Source: Bacillota bacterium (GTDB lineage: Bacteria > Bacillota > UBA4882 > UBA8346). From it: 12,760 nt of DNA. The stretch lies in NCBI GenBank assembly GCA_023392595.1, contig JAEVYU010000022.1, positions 1 to 12,760 on the forward strand. Direction: 5' to 3'. The translations under genes were made by a program, and so were the position numbers. Under the pieces are notes generated by a model. That model saw only the letters and a program-made list of their open reading frames with translations. It did no database searches and had not been told where the DNA came from. Shown here one piece after another: positions 1 through 6,361 of the stretch; position 1 is the stretch's first letter, and every line of letters starts with the position of its first letter.

Positions 1-320
1 TCAGCGATGAAGTGATTGACCGGTTGTGCGAAGCTTCAATCCGGTATTGTAATGATTTTTGCGACATGGTTGGCGGAGAGCCGAAAAAGTTCGAAAACAT
101 TAGGGATGTTCTCAAACTTATCCAACCCAATGGCTTAAGTATTCCTAAGCCCAAAGACGAAAATACGCCGGTAATTGACTTGGAATTAAATTGCGACTGG
201 GAAGAAGAACACGGCATGCAATGGATCATCAGGAACGACCGGGTACTATATGTAGGGGCCTACAATGGTGAGAATCCGTGGGGTGATTTTACCGCGAAAA
301 AAGAATGGAATTATGCATAA
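1..320 (+). CDS. C-terminal part of a DUF6985-like protein (5' end outside window)
   Basis: The frame is open from base 3 to the TAA at 318-320 with no stop before it, so the gene very probably begins left of the window. The GTG at 12 is only an internal candidate and has no Shine-Dalgarno before it. The visible 106 residues contain a C-terminal core with LELNCDWEEEHGM followed by a hydrophobic strand and YVGAY. The pattern (acidic/aromatic W-[DE]-E-E-H-G, then xVxxVG) is what I recall from DUF6985-type proteins, which are common in bacterial polymorphic-toxin immunity neighbourhoods. No signal peptide or membrane segment is visible in this part. The role is unknown; an immunity-like function is inferred only from family and context. 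Confidence 0.6.
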   Translation, partial: SDEVIDRLCEASIRYCNDFCDMVGGEPKKFENIRDVLKLIQPNGLSIPKPKDENTPVIDLELNCDWEEEHGMQWIIRNDRVLYVGAYNGENPWGDFTAKKEWNYA

Positions 321-393
321 GCGGTAGCCTTTGAAAGGGGGCGATTGTCAGGAAAATTCAGGAGAACTAAGTAAGCGGTAGGGGCTTTACCAT

Positions 394-412
394 GTGCCAT
401 GATAAATGGCGC
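394..412 (+). other. small stem-loop in the 321-487 intergenic stretch
   Basis: GTGCCAT at 394-400 can pair with ATGGCGC at 406-412 (7 bp including one G-U) around a GATAA loop. No T-run follows, so it is not a convincing terminator. The rest of 321-487 holds no gene I can support; it ends with the AAAGGAG ribosome site of the next gene. Confidence 0.25.
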
Positions 413-487
413 GAACCGGACCCAGACAGCAAATGAAGGGTAACCGAGGCCGGGAAAAAATATCAAAAAAACAAAGGAGCAATTAAC

Positions 488-760
488 ATGAAAAACATTA
501 TCGTAGCGGTATTATGCCTGTTGGTATTGTCTGTCCAAGCCTTTGCCACCGATCTGGTCAATAAGGACTCCAAAAAGTATCGGGTAGAAATTAAACCCGA
601 CTCCTATACCCGAACGGAAATGGATGTGGCTTCAAGTTCCACCTATTCCGACAAATTGAAAAAAGGGTATATCATAACAAACCTCACTACCGGTGAAAAG
701 ATTACTGTAACCACAGATAAAAAGGTTTTGATCGTGGATGGCAAATTCAAACAGGAATAA
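488..760 (+). CDS. small secreted protein of unknown function
   Basis: This encodes 90 residues, with ATG placed 8 bases after AAAGGAG (473-479). Residues 1-20 form a classical Sec signal peptide: MKN, a hydrophobic core IIVAVLCLLVLSV, then an A-F-A cleavage site before TDLVN. There is no lipobox cysteine at the cleavage site, so the product should be exported rather than lipidated. The mature part of about 70 residues is hydrophilic, Lys/Thr/Ser-rich and predicted beta-rich (YRVEIK, YIITNL, KITVTTDKKVLIVDG), possibly a small beta-sandwich or a binding subunit. I recognise no family. It is the only obviously exported product in the window, which sets it apart from the cytosolic immunity-type neighbours. 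Confidence 0.75.
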   Translation: MKNIIVAVLCLLVLSVQAFATDLVNKDSKKYRVEIKPDSYTRTEMDVASSSTYSDKLKKGYIITNLTTGEKITVTTDKKVLIVDGKFKQE

Positions 761-764
761 CCAA

Positions 765-781
765 AAATACCGGAGGTATTT
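765..781 (+). terminator. weak hairpin after the secreted-protein gene
   Basis: AAATACC (765-771) pairs with GGTATTT (775-781) around a 3-base GGA loop, 4 bases after the stop codon. The stem ends in TTT but there is no longer U-tract, so termination would be inefficient at best. Position immediately after a gene is the main support. Confidence 0.3.
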
Positions 782-849
782 CCTAGAGTTTATTGCCTAT
801 GCATGGGCGGATGACTGTTTAAAAAGAATTTGAGATATGATTACGCTGT

Positions 850-954
850 GGCTGTCCCAAAATGTAGTCTAAAGGACGAAGATATGCAATATATAGGAAT
901 TCATTTCTCATGGAATATATATATCCTCATTTTTTGAATACTTCCGGGACAGCC
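850..954. mobile_element. 105-bp MITE-like inverted-repeat element
   Basis: Perfect 9-bp terminal inverted repeats GGCTGTCCC (850-858) and GGGACAGCC (946-954) bound an AT-rich core with no coding capacity. Past the perfect ends the arms remain loosely alike (purine-rich then ATAT-rich), so the whole unit could fold into an imperfect hairpin. Ends beginning GGCTGTCCC are familiar from several DDE-transposase insertion sequences, so this may be a non-autonomous derivative or internally deleted remnant. I see no clear target-site duplication in the flanks. It sits in the gene-free stretch 761-1084, which otherwise holds the weak hairpin at 765 and the SUFU remnant at 1011. Confidence 0.5.
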
Positions 955-1010
955 CTATGCTCCGGTAGCCAAATCAAGCTGTAAGAATCTTGCTGAAGGG
1001 ATAGTAATTA

Positions 1011-1062
1011 GTATAACATCAACGATATCATTGCGATAGATCGGCCGAATACCTGTAAATGA
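1011..1062 (+). pseudogene. 3' remnant of a suppressor-of-fused (SUFU) domain gene
   Basis: Reading from 1012 gives YNINDIIAIDRPNTCK and a TGA at 1060-1062. The intact SUFU gene downstream ends YNINDIIALDRPNACKC. At the DNA level 44 of 52 bases match between 1011-1062 and 6973-7024. Upstream, about 971-1010 shows only fragmentary likeness to the same gene (for example AAGCTGT in both), and the frame is closed by TAG at 1009-1011. There is no start and no room for the rest of the protein, so this is the tail of a deleted paralogue. Confidence 0.8.
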
Positions 1063-1084
1063 TTTAAGAGAAAGGAATACCGGA

Positions 1085-2074
1085 ATGAAAATCGCTAAAG
1101 AGTGCGCCGAATACTTTATTAAGGGGCTGCAATTCTATACCCATTACAATTCCGACGCGTGGGTTGCAATGATCGGACTAGATATAGAGCCGGATTATAA
1201 CGGGATTTTCCTGGCGCTTCATCATGAGTATTCGTTGCAACATATCGAACTAGGGACAGCAGACTGGGACGAATCTACTTTGGTTAGATTTGATATCGGT
1301 AATGGCGGCAATATAAAAAATAGTACTGATAATGAGTTAAATGAGAATATTCAGAGTATCGTCATAGAAACTATCGATGAGATGATTTCAGGATTCAATA
1401 ACATTAACGGCAATTCTAAAGTATTATTTGGCTGCAACTTGCACGAAGGCGCCTTTAATATTATTAGGGAGATCGATTCAGATAATGATTTCCAAATAGA
1501 TGAAGAAATCATTCAAAAAGGTCTTGAAAATGCAATTCTAAAAGACAATTGCCCTGAACGGGAAGTATTAACAAATATGAATATCGAAGCTGCCCCCAAA
1601 AGGGTACTAGAAGATATAGAAAAAATTTTTTATAAGAAACCCAACTTTTCGTGGTTTTGTATACTGATAAAGCATTACGGAACTTTAAAAAATAGCGATT
1701 TAATCCTGAAGTTGCTGCGTTTTGTTATTGACAATACTGATTTTAGTAAAGCGGCGTTATGGGATCGGATTACCCTCAAAGTTATTGAAGAAAATGGCAT
1801 TAATGATGATTTTGTGGTAAAAGCAATGGAGAGTGTATTTGAAAGTACTAATTTGCCGCACATTGCTGAAACAATCATTAAAGTTACCGGTGATGCTCCT
1901 GAAATGTATTTTAGATTTTGTCCCAAATGCAAAAGCAGGCTAAAAACTAAAAAGTCGTTGCAATGTGAAAAGTGTTCGTATAAATGGCATAATTGTCCGA
2001 AGTGTGGAGCGCAATGGGTTAGAGATGAATCTAAATGCAATAATTGCGGATATGACTTGTATTCTTTATTTTAG
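1085..2074 (+). CDS. unknown protein with C-terminal double zinc ribbon
   Basis: This encodes 329 residues; ATG lies shortly after AAAGGAAT (about 1070-1077). Residues 1-110 form a mixed alpha/beta region (FLALHHEYSLQHIELG, then an acidic stretch) that I cannot assign. Residues about 140-270 are helical with leucine-rich, HEAT-like helices (LILKLLRFVIDNTDF, IAETIIKV). Residues 278-329 carry four CxxC pairs at C279/C282, C294/C297, C304/C307 and C318/C321: two zinc ribbons in tandem, as in DZR/zinc-ribbon proteins. No signal peptide or membrane helix is visible, so it is probably cytosolic. The zinc ribbon may bind nucleic acid or a protein partner, which is inference. The gene is visibly more AT-rich than the kinase further down, suggesting a different origin. 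Confidence 0.75.
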   Translation: MKIAKECAEYFIKGLQFYTHYNSDAWVAMIGLDIEPDYNGIFLALHHEYSLQHIELGTADWDESTLVRFDIGNGGNIKNSTDNELNENIQSIVIETIDEMISGFNNINGNSKVLFGCNLHEGAFNIIREIDSDNDFQIDEEIIQKGLENAILKDNCPEREVLTNMNIEAAPKRVLEDIEKIFYKKPNFSWFCILIKHYGTLKNSDLILKLLRFVIDNTDFSKAALWDRITLKVIEENGINDDFVVKAMESVFESTNLPHIAETIIKVTGDAPEMYFRFCPKCKSRLKTKKSLQCEKCSYKWHNCPKCGAQWVRDESKCNNCGYDLYSLF

Positions 2075-2131
2075 TGAACCGGGAGATGAGTTTTTGATTT
2101 TTGGATGCTTAGCTTTACGGAGGTTTTAGTA

Positions 2132-2522
2132 ATGATGGAGTATGAAGTCCCAATAGCCTAGAGTTTAGAGGAGTACAAAAAATTGATCAATGTTTAGTAG
2201 AAATAAGAGTTGATGCCAGTTGGGTAAAGGAAAAAGGTTGGCCGAAAGTTCCAGAGAATGAGAAATACAACAAATTTTTGGCTAGTTTAAATCCAGAACA
2301 AAAGGATGTTTTATCTGAAATAATTAAAAATCCCGTGATGCAGGGATTCATGATGTTCTATTTTATTTGAGTGACGAAATTAATCTGAAAGGGCTTCGAA
2401 TTTCAAGAAATGGAATTAAATTAGCAATTGAGCCTTATGGAACTGAAATTTATTTTGATTGGGTTTGCCGATGTGAAGGTGATGAATGGTCTGAACATCA
2501 ATTGGATGAAAAGTATAAATAA
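2132..2522 (+). pseudogene. DUF6547-like gene broken by two frameshifts
   Basis: A good ribosome site (ACGGAGG, about 2117-2123) precedes ATG 2132, but that frame stops at TAG 2159. A second frame then runs from about 2146 to a TGA near 2368 (...VEIRVDASWVKEKGWPKVPENE...). After a single-base loss near 2341-2347 a third frame continues GFHDVLFYLSDEINLKG, then IEPYGTEIYFDWVCRCEGD and EWSEHQ, to TAA 2520-2522. Joined, the pieces give a coherent protein of about 130 residues. The HDxLxYL and EPxGTExYFDWVCRCEGDEW blocks are what I recall for DUF6547, a small family often found among immunity genes. In its present form no full-length product can be made unless the indels are assembly errors. Confidence 0.7.
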
Positions 2523-2665
2523 TTATTTTGGCTATAAAGTATCTAAAGTTGTAACAAGCAACATTTTATGTGATTCCTATTGATTATTTAAAAAACCACC
2601 ATAATATTAATGCAGAAAGTTCAACCTCAGTTTTGAAAAAGCTTAATTTGAAAGGAGTAAGGGAT

Positions 2666-2977
2666 ATGTACTGTCTTGGCTACGATGACATCTATCCGGT
2701 TTTTGAAACGATAACCCTCAAAGTATTTAATGCACAAAATAATCTACACCGAAAGGAATTGATTTCGGGTGTTTTCGATAGAGTTCTCGTAACGCCGTAC
2801 TTCAATGGAATCAGCAAATTTAATGAATACGGTTATTATACCATGGGCGGGAGAAGCAAAAAGGGAAAATTGACGATACCGTATGGTTGCAACTCCGGAA
2901 AAAAATCTCCAATTGCAAATTTGTATGAGGTAAAGTTGTCTTTAAGAGACTTGAGGGGGAGTAAAAGTGAAGGTTAA
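2666..2977 (+). CDS. hypothetical protein, possibly 5'-frameshifted
   Basis: This encodes 103 residues from ATG 2666, chosen because AAAGGAG (2651-2657) lies 8 bases upstream. The frame stays open back to 2555, and a GTG at 2570 would add 32 residues (YLKNHHNINAESSTSVLKK...), but that start has no Shine-Dalgarno. A further stretch in another frame from ATG 2506 may be the true N-terminus (see findings). The protein is basic, with YDDIYPVFETITLKVF, FDRVLVTPYFNG and a Gly/Lys-rich loop GGRSKKGKLTIPYG. I do not recognise the family. It overlaps the following SUKH gene by 11 bases, implying translational coupling. A toxin or a second immunity protein are both conceivable; neither is shown. Confidence 0.5.
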   Translation: MYCLGYDDIYPVFETITLKVFNAQNNLHRKELISGVFDRVLVTPYFNGISKFNEYGYYTMGGRSKKGKLTIPYGCNSGKKSPIANLYEVKLSLRDLRGSKSEG

Positions 2978-3434
2978 AACCGAAAGCATTTTGCCGGCGT
3001 CAAGTGAGCAAAGGATGCAAGAGTTTGAATCCGTTTGTAGGATTACTTTACCTGAAGAGTTTAAGAAATTTATCAAGGAATACAACGGCGCGGTGCCTAT
3101 AACCAATCAATTTCCCGATGGCCGGAGAGAGCGGATGATTGAGCGTTTTTTGTGCCTTGTGGATGATTTCGAGTCGGACGTAAACGGATGGTATGATATT
3201 GAAGTGGTTCTGACGCAAATTGAGTCTCGATTATTGGATGATGAAGATCTCATCGGGTACAATGTAATCCCTTTTGCAGCGCTTTTTGCCGGAGATTTCG
3301 TATGTCTGGATTGTAGAAAAAGCGGAATTGCTCCGGTGGTGGTCTGGTATCATGAAGAATCGGATGATCTTAACCCGGTCTTTGCAACCGTGGCGGAGAG
3401 CCTTAGGGAGTTTTTGGAGATGTTAAAGAAATAG
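2967..3434 (+). CDS. SMI1/KNR4 (SUKH) family immunity-type protein
   Basis: This encodes 155 residues from GTG 2967, with a GAGGGGGAG ribosome site just upstream inside the preceding gene. The SUKH signature is clear: LPEEFKKFIKEYNGA at residues 28-42 (helix plus the invariant Asn-Gly turn), an ERFL strand with an acidic loop, then NVIPFAALFAGDFVCLDCR and VVVWYHEE with a final helix SLREFLEMLKK. SUKH proteins are the commonest immunity-protein superfamily of bacterial polymorphic-toxin systems and are cytosolic; each is thought to bind and block a cognate toxin domain. No cognate toxin is visible here. The gene is intact and of normal length for the family. Confidence 0.9.
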   Translation: MKVKTESILPASSEQRMQEFESVCRITLPEEFKKFIKEYNGAVPITNQFPDGRRERMIERFLCLVDDFESDVNGWYDIEVVLTQIESRLLDDEDLIGYNVIPFAALFAGDFVCLDCRKSGIAPVVVWYHEESDDLNPVFATVAESLREFLEMLKK

Positions 3435-3480
3435 CGGTTTATAAAGTATCTACGATTACATTATTATTGGAGGCTAAGCG

Positions 3481-4020
3481 ATGAGTGAAACATATTTCGA
3501 TAATGCCGACTGGCATTTTGAGGATGCGCATAATGTTTACAGCGAATGCTTTATGAACAAGCATCCGCAGGCTTATATTGAATGGCAAGCAACTAAAAAG
3601 GATATTGGTTTTATTGAACATTGCGAAGAAGCGGCTGAAGCAGTCTTTCGAAGAGCCGCTTTCCATATGGGTGTATATATGGCTTGGATTATTAGAAATG
3701 AGTTTGAAGGAAAGATTCATAAAGAAGAAAGTGCAGATGACCTGGAAAAAGTACGGAACCGGCAGATGACAGGAACGGAGTTCATACTCAAAAGATGTGA
3801 CGGCAAACTCTGGGCCGAGGATTTGAATGAGGAAGGTTTAGCTTTTACCAGGAGCTATTACGAAGAACACTATTTGATGGATTTCGCCGATTTGGCTTTA
3901 GGCATAGCTGACGGACCTTATACTTTGGAGGACGGTTGGGAGAATTACCAAGAGTTCGCTCAAATGCTAGATGAAGCTTATGAAAATTGGAAAAAAGGTA
4001 AACCGGGTAGAGTAAGGTAA
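3481..4020 (+). CDS. DUF7832-like protein
   Basis: This encodes 179 residues; ATG lies 7 bases after GGAGG (3469-3473). The sequence has an N-terminal DNADWHFEDA block, a central helix AAFHMGVYMAWIIRNEF, an HKEESADDLEKVRNRQMTGTEF segment with LKRCDGKLWAEDLNEEG, then a FTRSYYEEHYLMDFADLAL helix and a WENYQEF...LDEAYENWKKG tail. The order W-[HY]...HxGxxxAW...[DE]LNEEGxxFxxxYY...DxWENY matches what I recall of DUF7832, small cytosolic proteins frequent among immunity genes. No catalytic motif is evident. It is intact and spaced 46 bases after the SUKH gene, probably in the same transcript. Confidence 0.65.
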   Translation: MSETYFDNADWHFEDAHNVYSECFMNKHPQAYIEWQATKKDIGFIEHCEEAAEAVFRRAAFHMGVYMAWIIRNEFEGKIHKEESADDLEKVRNRQMTGTEFILKRCDGKLWAEDLNEEGLAFTRSYYEEHYLMDFADLALGIADGPYTLEDGWENYQEFAQMLDEAYENWKKGKPGRVR

Positions 4021-4052
4021 CAAATGTTGCTCGACCTATGGAGGCTGATGAT

Positions 4053-4430
4053 TTGAAAGTATTTTATTTTGGCAGAGAAACCGATTGTGATAGTTTAAAG
4101 AGGTTAAATTGTATTTTAATGAGCCGGGATGAAAATAAGTTAAATCAATTTGAACTATACGGCAGCGAAAGATACCCTCATTTGGCCATTTTGGTTCATG
4201 ATAATCTGGCTTGCGTGCATTTTTTTGTATCCGAAGACGATTGCGGGCATTATGCCTACTGTGATGAAAACTTACTCGATGAAAACGATTCCACTACCTT
4301 TTCCATTGGCTCAACTAAAACACAGATATCGAATCATTTGGTCATCCCATTTTCTTTAGCCCAAGCCGTAGCCGGGGATTTCTTTTTGTCGTTAAAGATG
4401 TCCGAAAAAGTTAAATGGTTTGAACTATAA
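4053..4430 (+). CDS. Imm1-family immunity-type protein
   Basis: I chose the TTG at 4053 because GGAGG (4040-4044) lies 8 bases upstream and the next residues, MKVFYFGRETD, begin a natural first strand. An ATG at 4038 in the same frame would add five residues but has no ribosome site and overlaps the GGAGG. The 125-residue product has YPHLAILVHDNLACVHFF (two central strands), an acidic loop around EDDCGHYAYCDEN, a P-x-S-L-A-Q-A helix and the closing KVKWFEL strand. This arrangement is typical of Imm1, immunity proteins of polymorphic toxins often paired with deaminase-type toxins. No such toxin is present in the window. The separation from the preceding stop is only 32 bases. Confidence 0.75.
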   Translation: MKVFYFGRETDCDSLKRLNCILMSRDENKLNQFELYGSERYPHLAILVHDNLACVHFFVSEDDCGHYAYCDENLLDENDSTTFSIGSTKTQISNHLVIPFSLAQAVAGDFFLSLKMSEKVKWFEL

Positions 4431-4465
4431 ATAACAATTTAAAGAAGAAATGGGGTGAAGATTCC

Positions 4466-5203
4466 GTGTCGATCCTGGGGCCCTATACCGGCGATAAGAG
4501 TAAAGCTGGCAGTTACCAATACGGTCCTCACTGGCAAGGGATGAAAGGGTATCGGGTCGTGGATGCGCGCAATGCCCACGAGAAAACGAAAACTACCGGC
4601 ATCAGTTTGGCGGCAGTTTTTGGAAAGTGCCAACCTGCGAAAAATGTCACACGCCGTTGCATCAAATCTTGACCTTTGACTTAAGCGATCCGCGGCTTGC
4701 CATTTTACATACGGAAGGGCTGGCTGATTTACCGCTGGTATCCTGTGTTAATTGTTCGGCTTATTGGGAACCGCAAGTTTTTCAGTTAGATCTGCAAGAT
4801 AAGGCCGTTAAGGTCATTGCTCAAAACGATACTCAGGACTTTGCCCAAGATCCGGAAGACAGGTTACCTTCGCCGCTTCCGTTAGTTCCGGCCGGGTTAA
4901 CTGAGCTGAAACCGGAGGATATTCCCAGCGACCGTGAATCCTATAATCAGGCATGGGGCTTGTTCGGCAGCGAAATATATCACTCGACTGTTGGGACCGC
5001 CTTTATACAGCCAAAATCCGCCGGATCGGGAATGTCCGTTGTGCAAGAAAGAGATGACTTATGTCGGGATGATTACTAGCGAAAACTATGATGAATCCGG
5101 GAAACTCATCCCCGGCGTACCGTTCCTTTTAGGTGAAATCTCTTTGTATTTTTTGTTTTGAAAGGATTGCCTGATCGTAAAGACTGAAGCGCAGGGGACA
5201 TAA
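4466..5203 (+). pseudogene. zinc-binding DUF1963/YwqG-like gene, broken
   Basis: Three pieces assemble into one protein of about 245 residues. The first, from GTG 4466 (GGGGTGA 7 bases upstream), runs to a frameshift in an AAAA run near 4583-4587; the second continues HQFGGSFWKVPTCEKCHTPL... to a frameshift near 4972-4976; the third runs YITRLLGPPLYSQ...ECPLCKKEMTYVG... to a TGA at 5159-5161, beyond which the same frame gives KDCLIVKTEAQGT and TAA 5201-5203. The assembled protein has CEKC, CVNC, CPLC and a final xKDC, where the TGA replaces the expected cysteine. HQFGGSFW resembles the HQxGG strand of DUF1963/YwqG proteins, but assignment is tentative. Two frameshifts plus a nonsense codon make this the most decayed gene here. 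Confidence 0.65.
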
Positions 5204-5302
5204 AACAACGGAGCGGCGTCAGATGAGTGAAACTGAAAACGTAATCCGCTTATATCCATGTTCTGTGATAAACATCTCAATTACCATTGGGAGCGTTGAA
5301 AA

Positions 5303-5754
5303 ATGTGGAAACAGCAGTTAGCTGAAATTAAGGCCAGACGGGAACTGAGGGGCAGGGGCATCAATGATCCGGCCTCCGACCAACAGATTGAACTTTTGAG
5401 CGCAATGGTTCAGAAGAAGTTTCATCAGGTTTTGCCGGATCAGTATCTGAATTTCCTTAGAACCGTCAATGGACTGGAATATAACGGCTTCATTTTCTAT
5501 GGGGTTGACGGTTCTTTGTTGGAAGTTCAGGCTTATCAAAAAGTAAATGGCTATATTGATAACAATGAAATCTGGTACGAGAATGAATGGCAAAAACAAT
5601 ACCTGTTCTTTGGAGAAAGCAGTATCAGTTGGTATTGTTTGGATCTGAACCAAGAAGTTTATGTGGGCTTGATAATCCTTCGGGGGATCCAACGCATACC
5701 TACAACGATTTTGACGCCATGTTGGAAAAGGCCCTGAAAGATAGCCTGCTTTAA
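5303..5754 (+). pseudogene. YrhA-type SMI1/KNR4 (SUKH) gene with a late frameshift
   Basis: The frame from ATG 5303 reads to TGA 5737, but after residue about 122 (QEVYVGL) it turns to a Thr/Ile/Pro tail. A one-base shift near 5668-5672 restores the expected ending LDNPSGDPTHTYNDFDAMLEKAL...SLL and TAA 5752-5754, for about 150 residues. Features of YrhA-like SUKH proteins are present: WKQQLAEI start, an IELL helix, LPDQYLNFLRTVNGLEYNGF with the conserved Asn-Gly, NEIWYENEWQKQYLFFGESSISWYCLD. Only the last 28 or so residues are affected, so the shortened product could keep most of the fold. An assembly error is an alternative. The start has no strong ribosome site (GGGAGCG at 5289-5295 is the best candidate). 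Confidence 0.75.
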
Positions 5755-5856
5755 AAAAATCTTGGCAATTGTTTACTAAAACGAATAGAGTACATATCGT
5801 TAATCACCCAATTTATGGGGTTGATTGAATAAGTAATGATCCAGAAGGAGCTAACC

Positions 5857-6342
5857 ATGGAGTCACTTCAAGAAATCTACCAACGGATTGTCAAAATCAA
5901 CTGGTTTTCCAATTGCGGCAAGGAAATGAATGATATCGGCATCAATTATGAGCAAGTGAAGGACTGGGAAACGGCAGTTAAAAAGTGTAAGAGCACCCTT
6001 TGGGAGAATGTCCAGATCGAAGCCAGAAACACCTTAACTGTTGCTTTACACGATAATTGGCCGGATAAGGATCGGTTGTGGAATGAGATTACCGATCAGG
6101 CCAAAGAATTGTTGAACGCAGGAGTCACGCCGTTAATCTCGGAATTCGTGAACCGCCGCCAACTTGATATAACCGTTTTACACAGCGTTCAATGGGATAT
6201 ACTCGCCGCAATGATGGAGCATGCCTATAGCCCCTATGTAAAACCCGGTTTTTATACCGAATTGCTGAAAGTCTACGAAGCCGGTCATTTCTCCTGCGGC
6301 TGGAAAGGAAAATGGCCGGTTGGAACGCTATGGATATACTAA
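5857..6342 (+). CDS. conserved protein with GHFxCGW C-terminal motif
   Basis: This encodes 161 residues from ATG 5857, selected because AAGGAG (5844-5849) lies 7 bases before it; an in-frame ATG at 5836 has no ribosome site. The protein is mostly alpha-helical (ESLQEIYQRIVKINWF, DWETAVKKCKSTLWENVQIEARN, LHSVQWDILAAMMEHAYS) and ends with FYTELLKVYEAGHFSCGWKG and a final strand GTLWIY. The motif YEAGHFxCGWxGxxPxGxLxxY recurs in small unannotated bacterial proteins, as I recall; no function is known to me. It is probably cytosolic. Its end lies 19 bases before the SUFU gene start, so the two are likely co-transcribed. Confidence 0.7.
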   Translation: MESLQEIYQRIVKINWFSNCGKEMNDIGINYEQVKDWETAVKKCKSTLWENVQIEARNTLTVALHDNWPDKDRLWNEITDQAKELLNAGVTPLISEFVNRRQLDITVLHSVQWDILAAMMEHAYSPYVKPGFYTELLKVYEAGHFSCGWKGKWPVGTLWIY

Positions 6343-6361
6343 CAAGATGGGAGTCCGATCT

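Noticed and set aside
1675..2040. 121-codon open frame on the minus strand
   Set aside because: Lies antisense within the zinc-ribbon gene, has no ribosome site and its Cys/His pattern mirrors the CxxC codons of the sense gene.
2533..3452. 13-base repeat TATAAAGTATCTA at 2533-2545 and 3440-3452
   Set aside because: Two copies only, in AT-rich sequence upstream of two genes; no wider pattern or third copy seen, so it may be coincidence or a trace of duplicated gene ends.
5223..5321. Short frame from ATG 5223 (MSETENVIRLYPCS...) after a GGAGCGG sequence
   Set aside because: Only about 32 codons, overlaps the start of the YrhA-type gene and has no recognisable domain; kept out as probable chance.
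5802..5826. Inverted repeat AATCACCC...GGGGTTGATT
   Set aside because: Short stem with a bulge, no U-tract and no conserved partner; not supportable as a terminator or operator.
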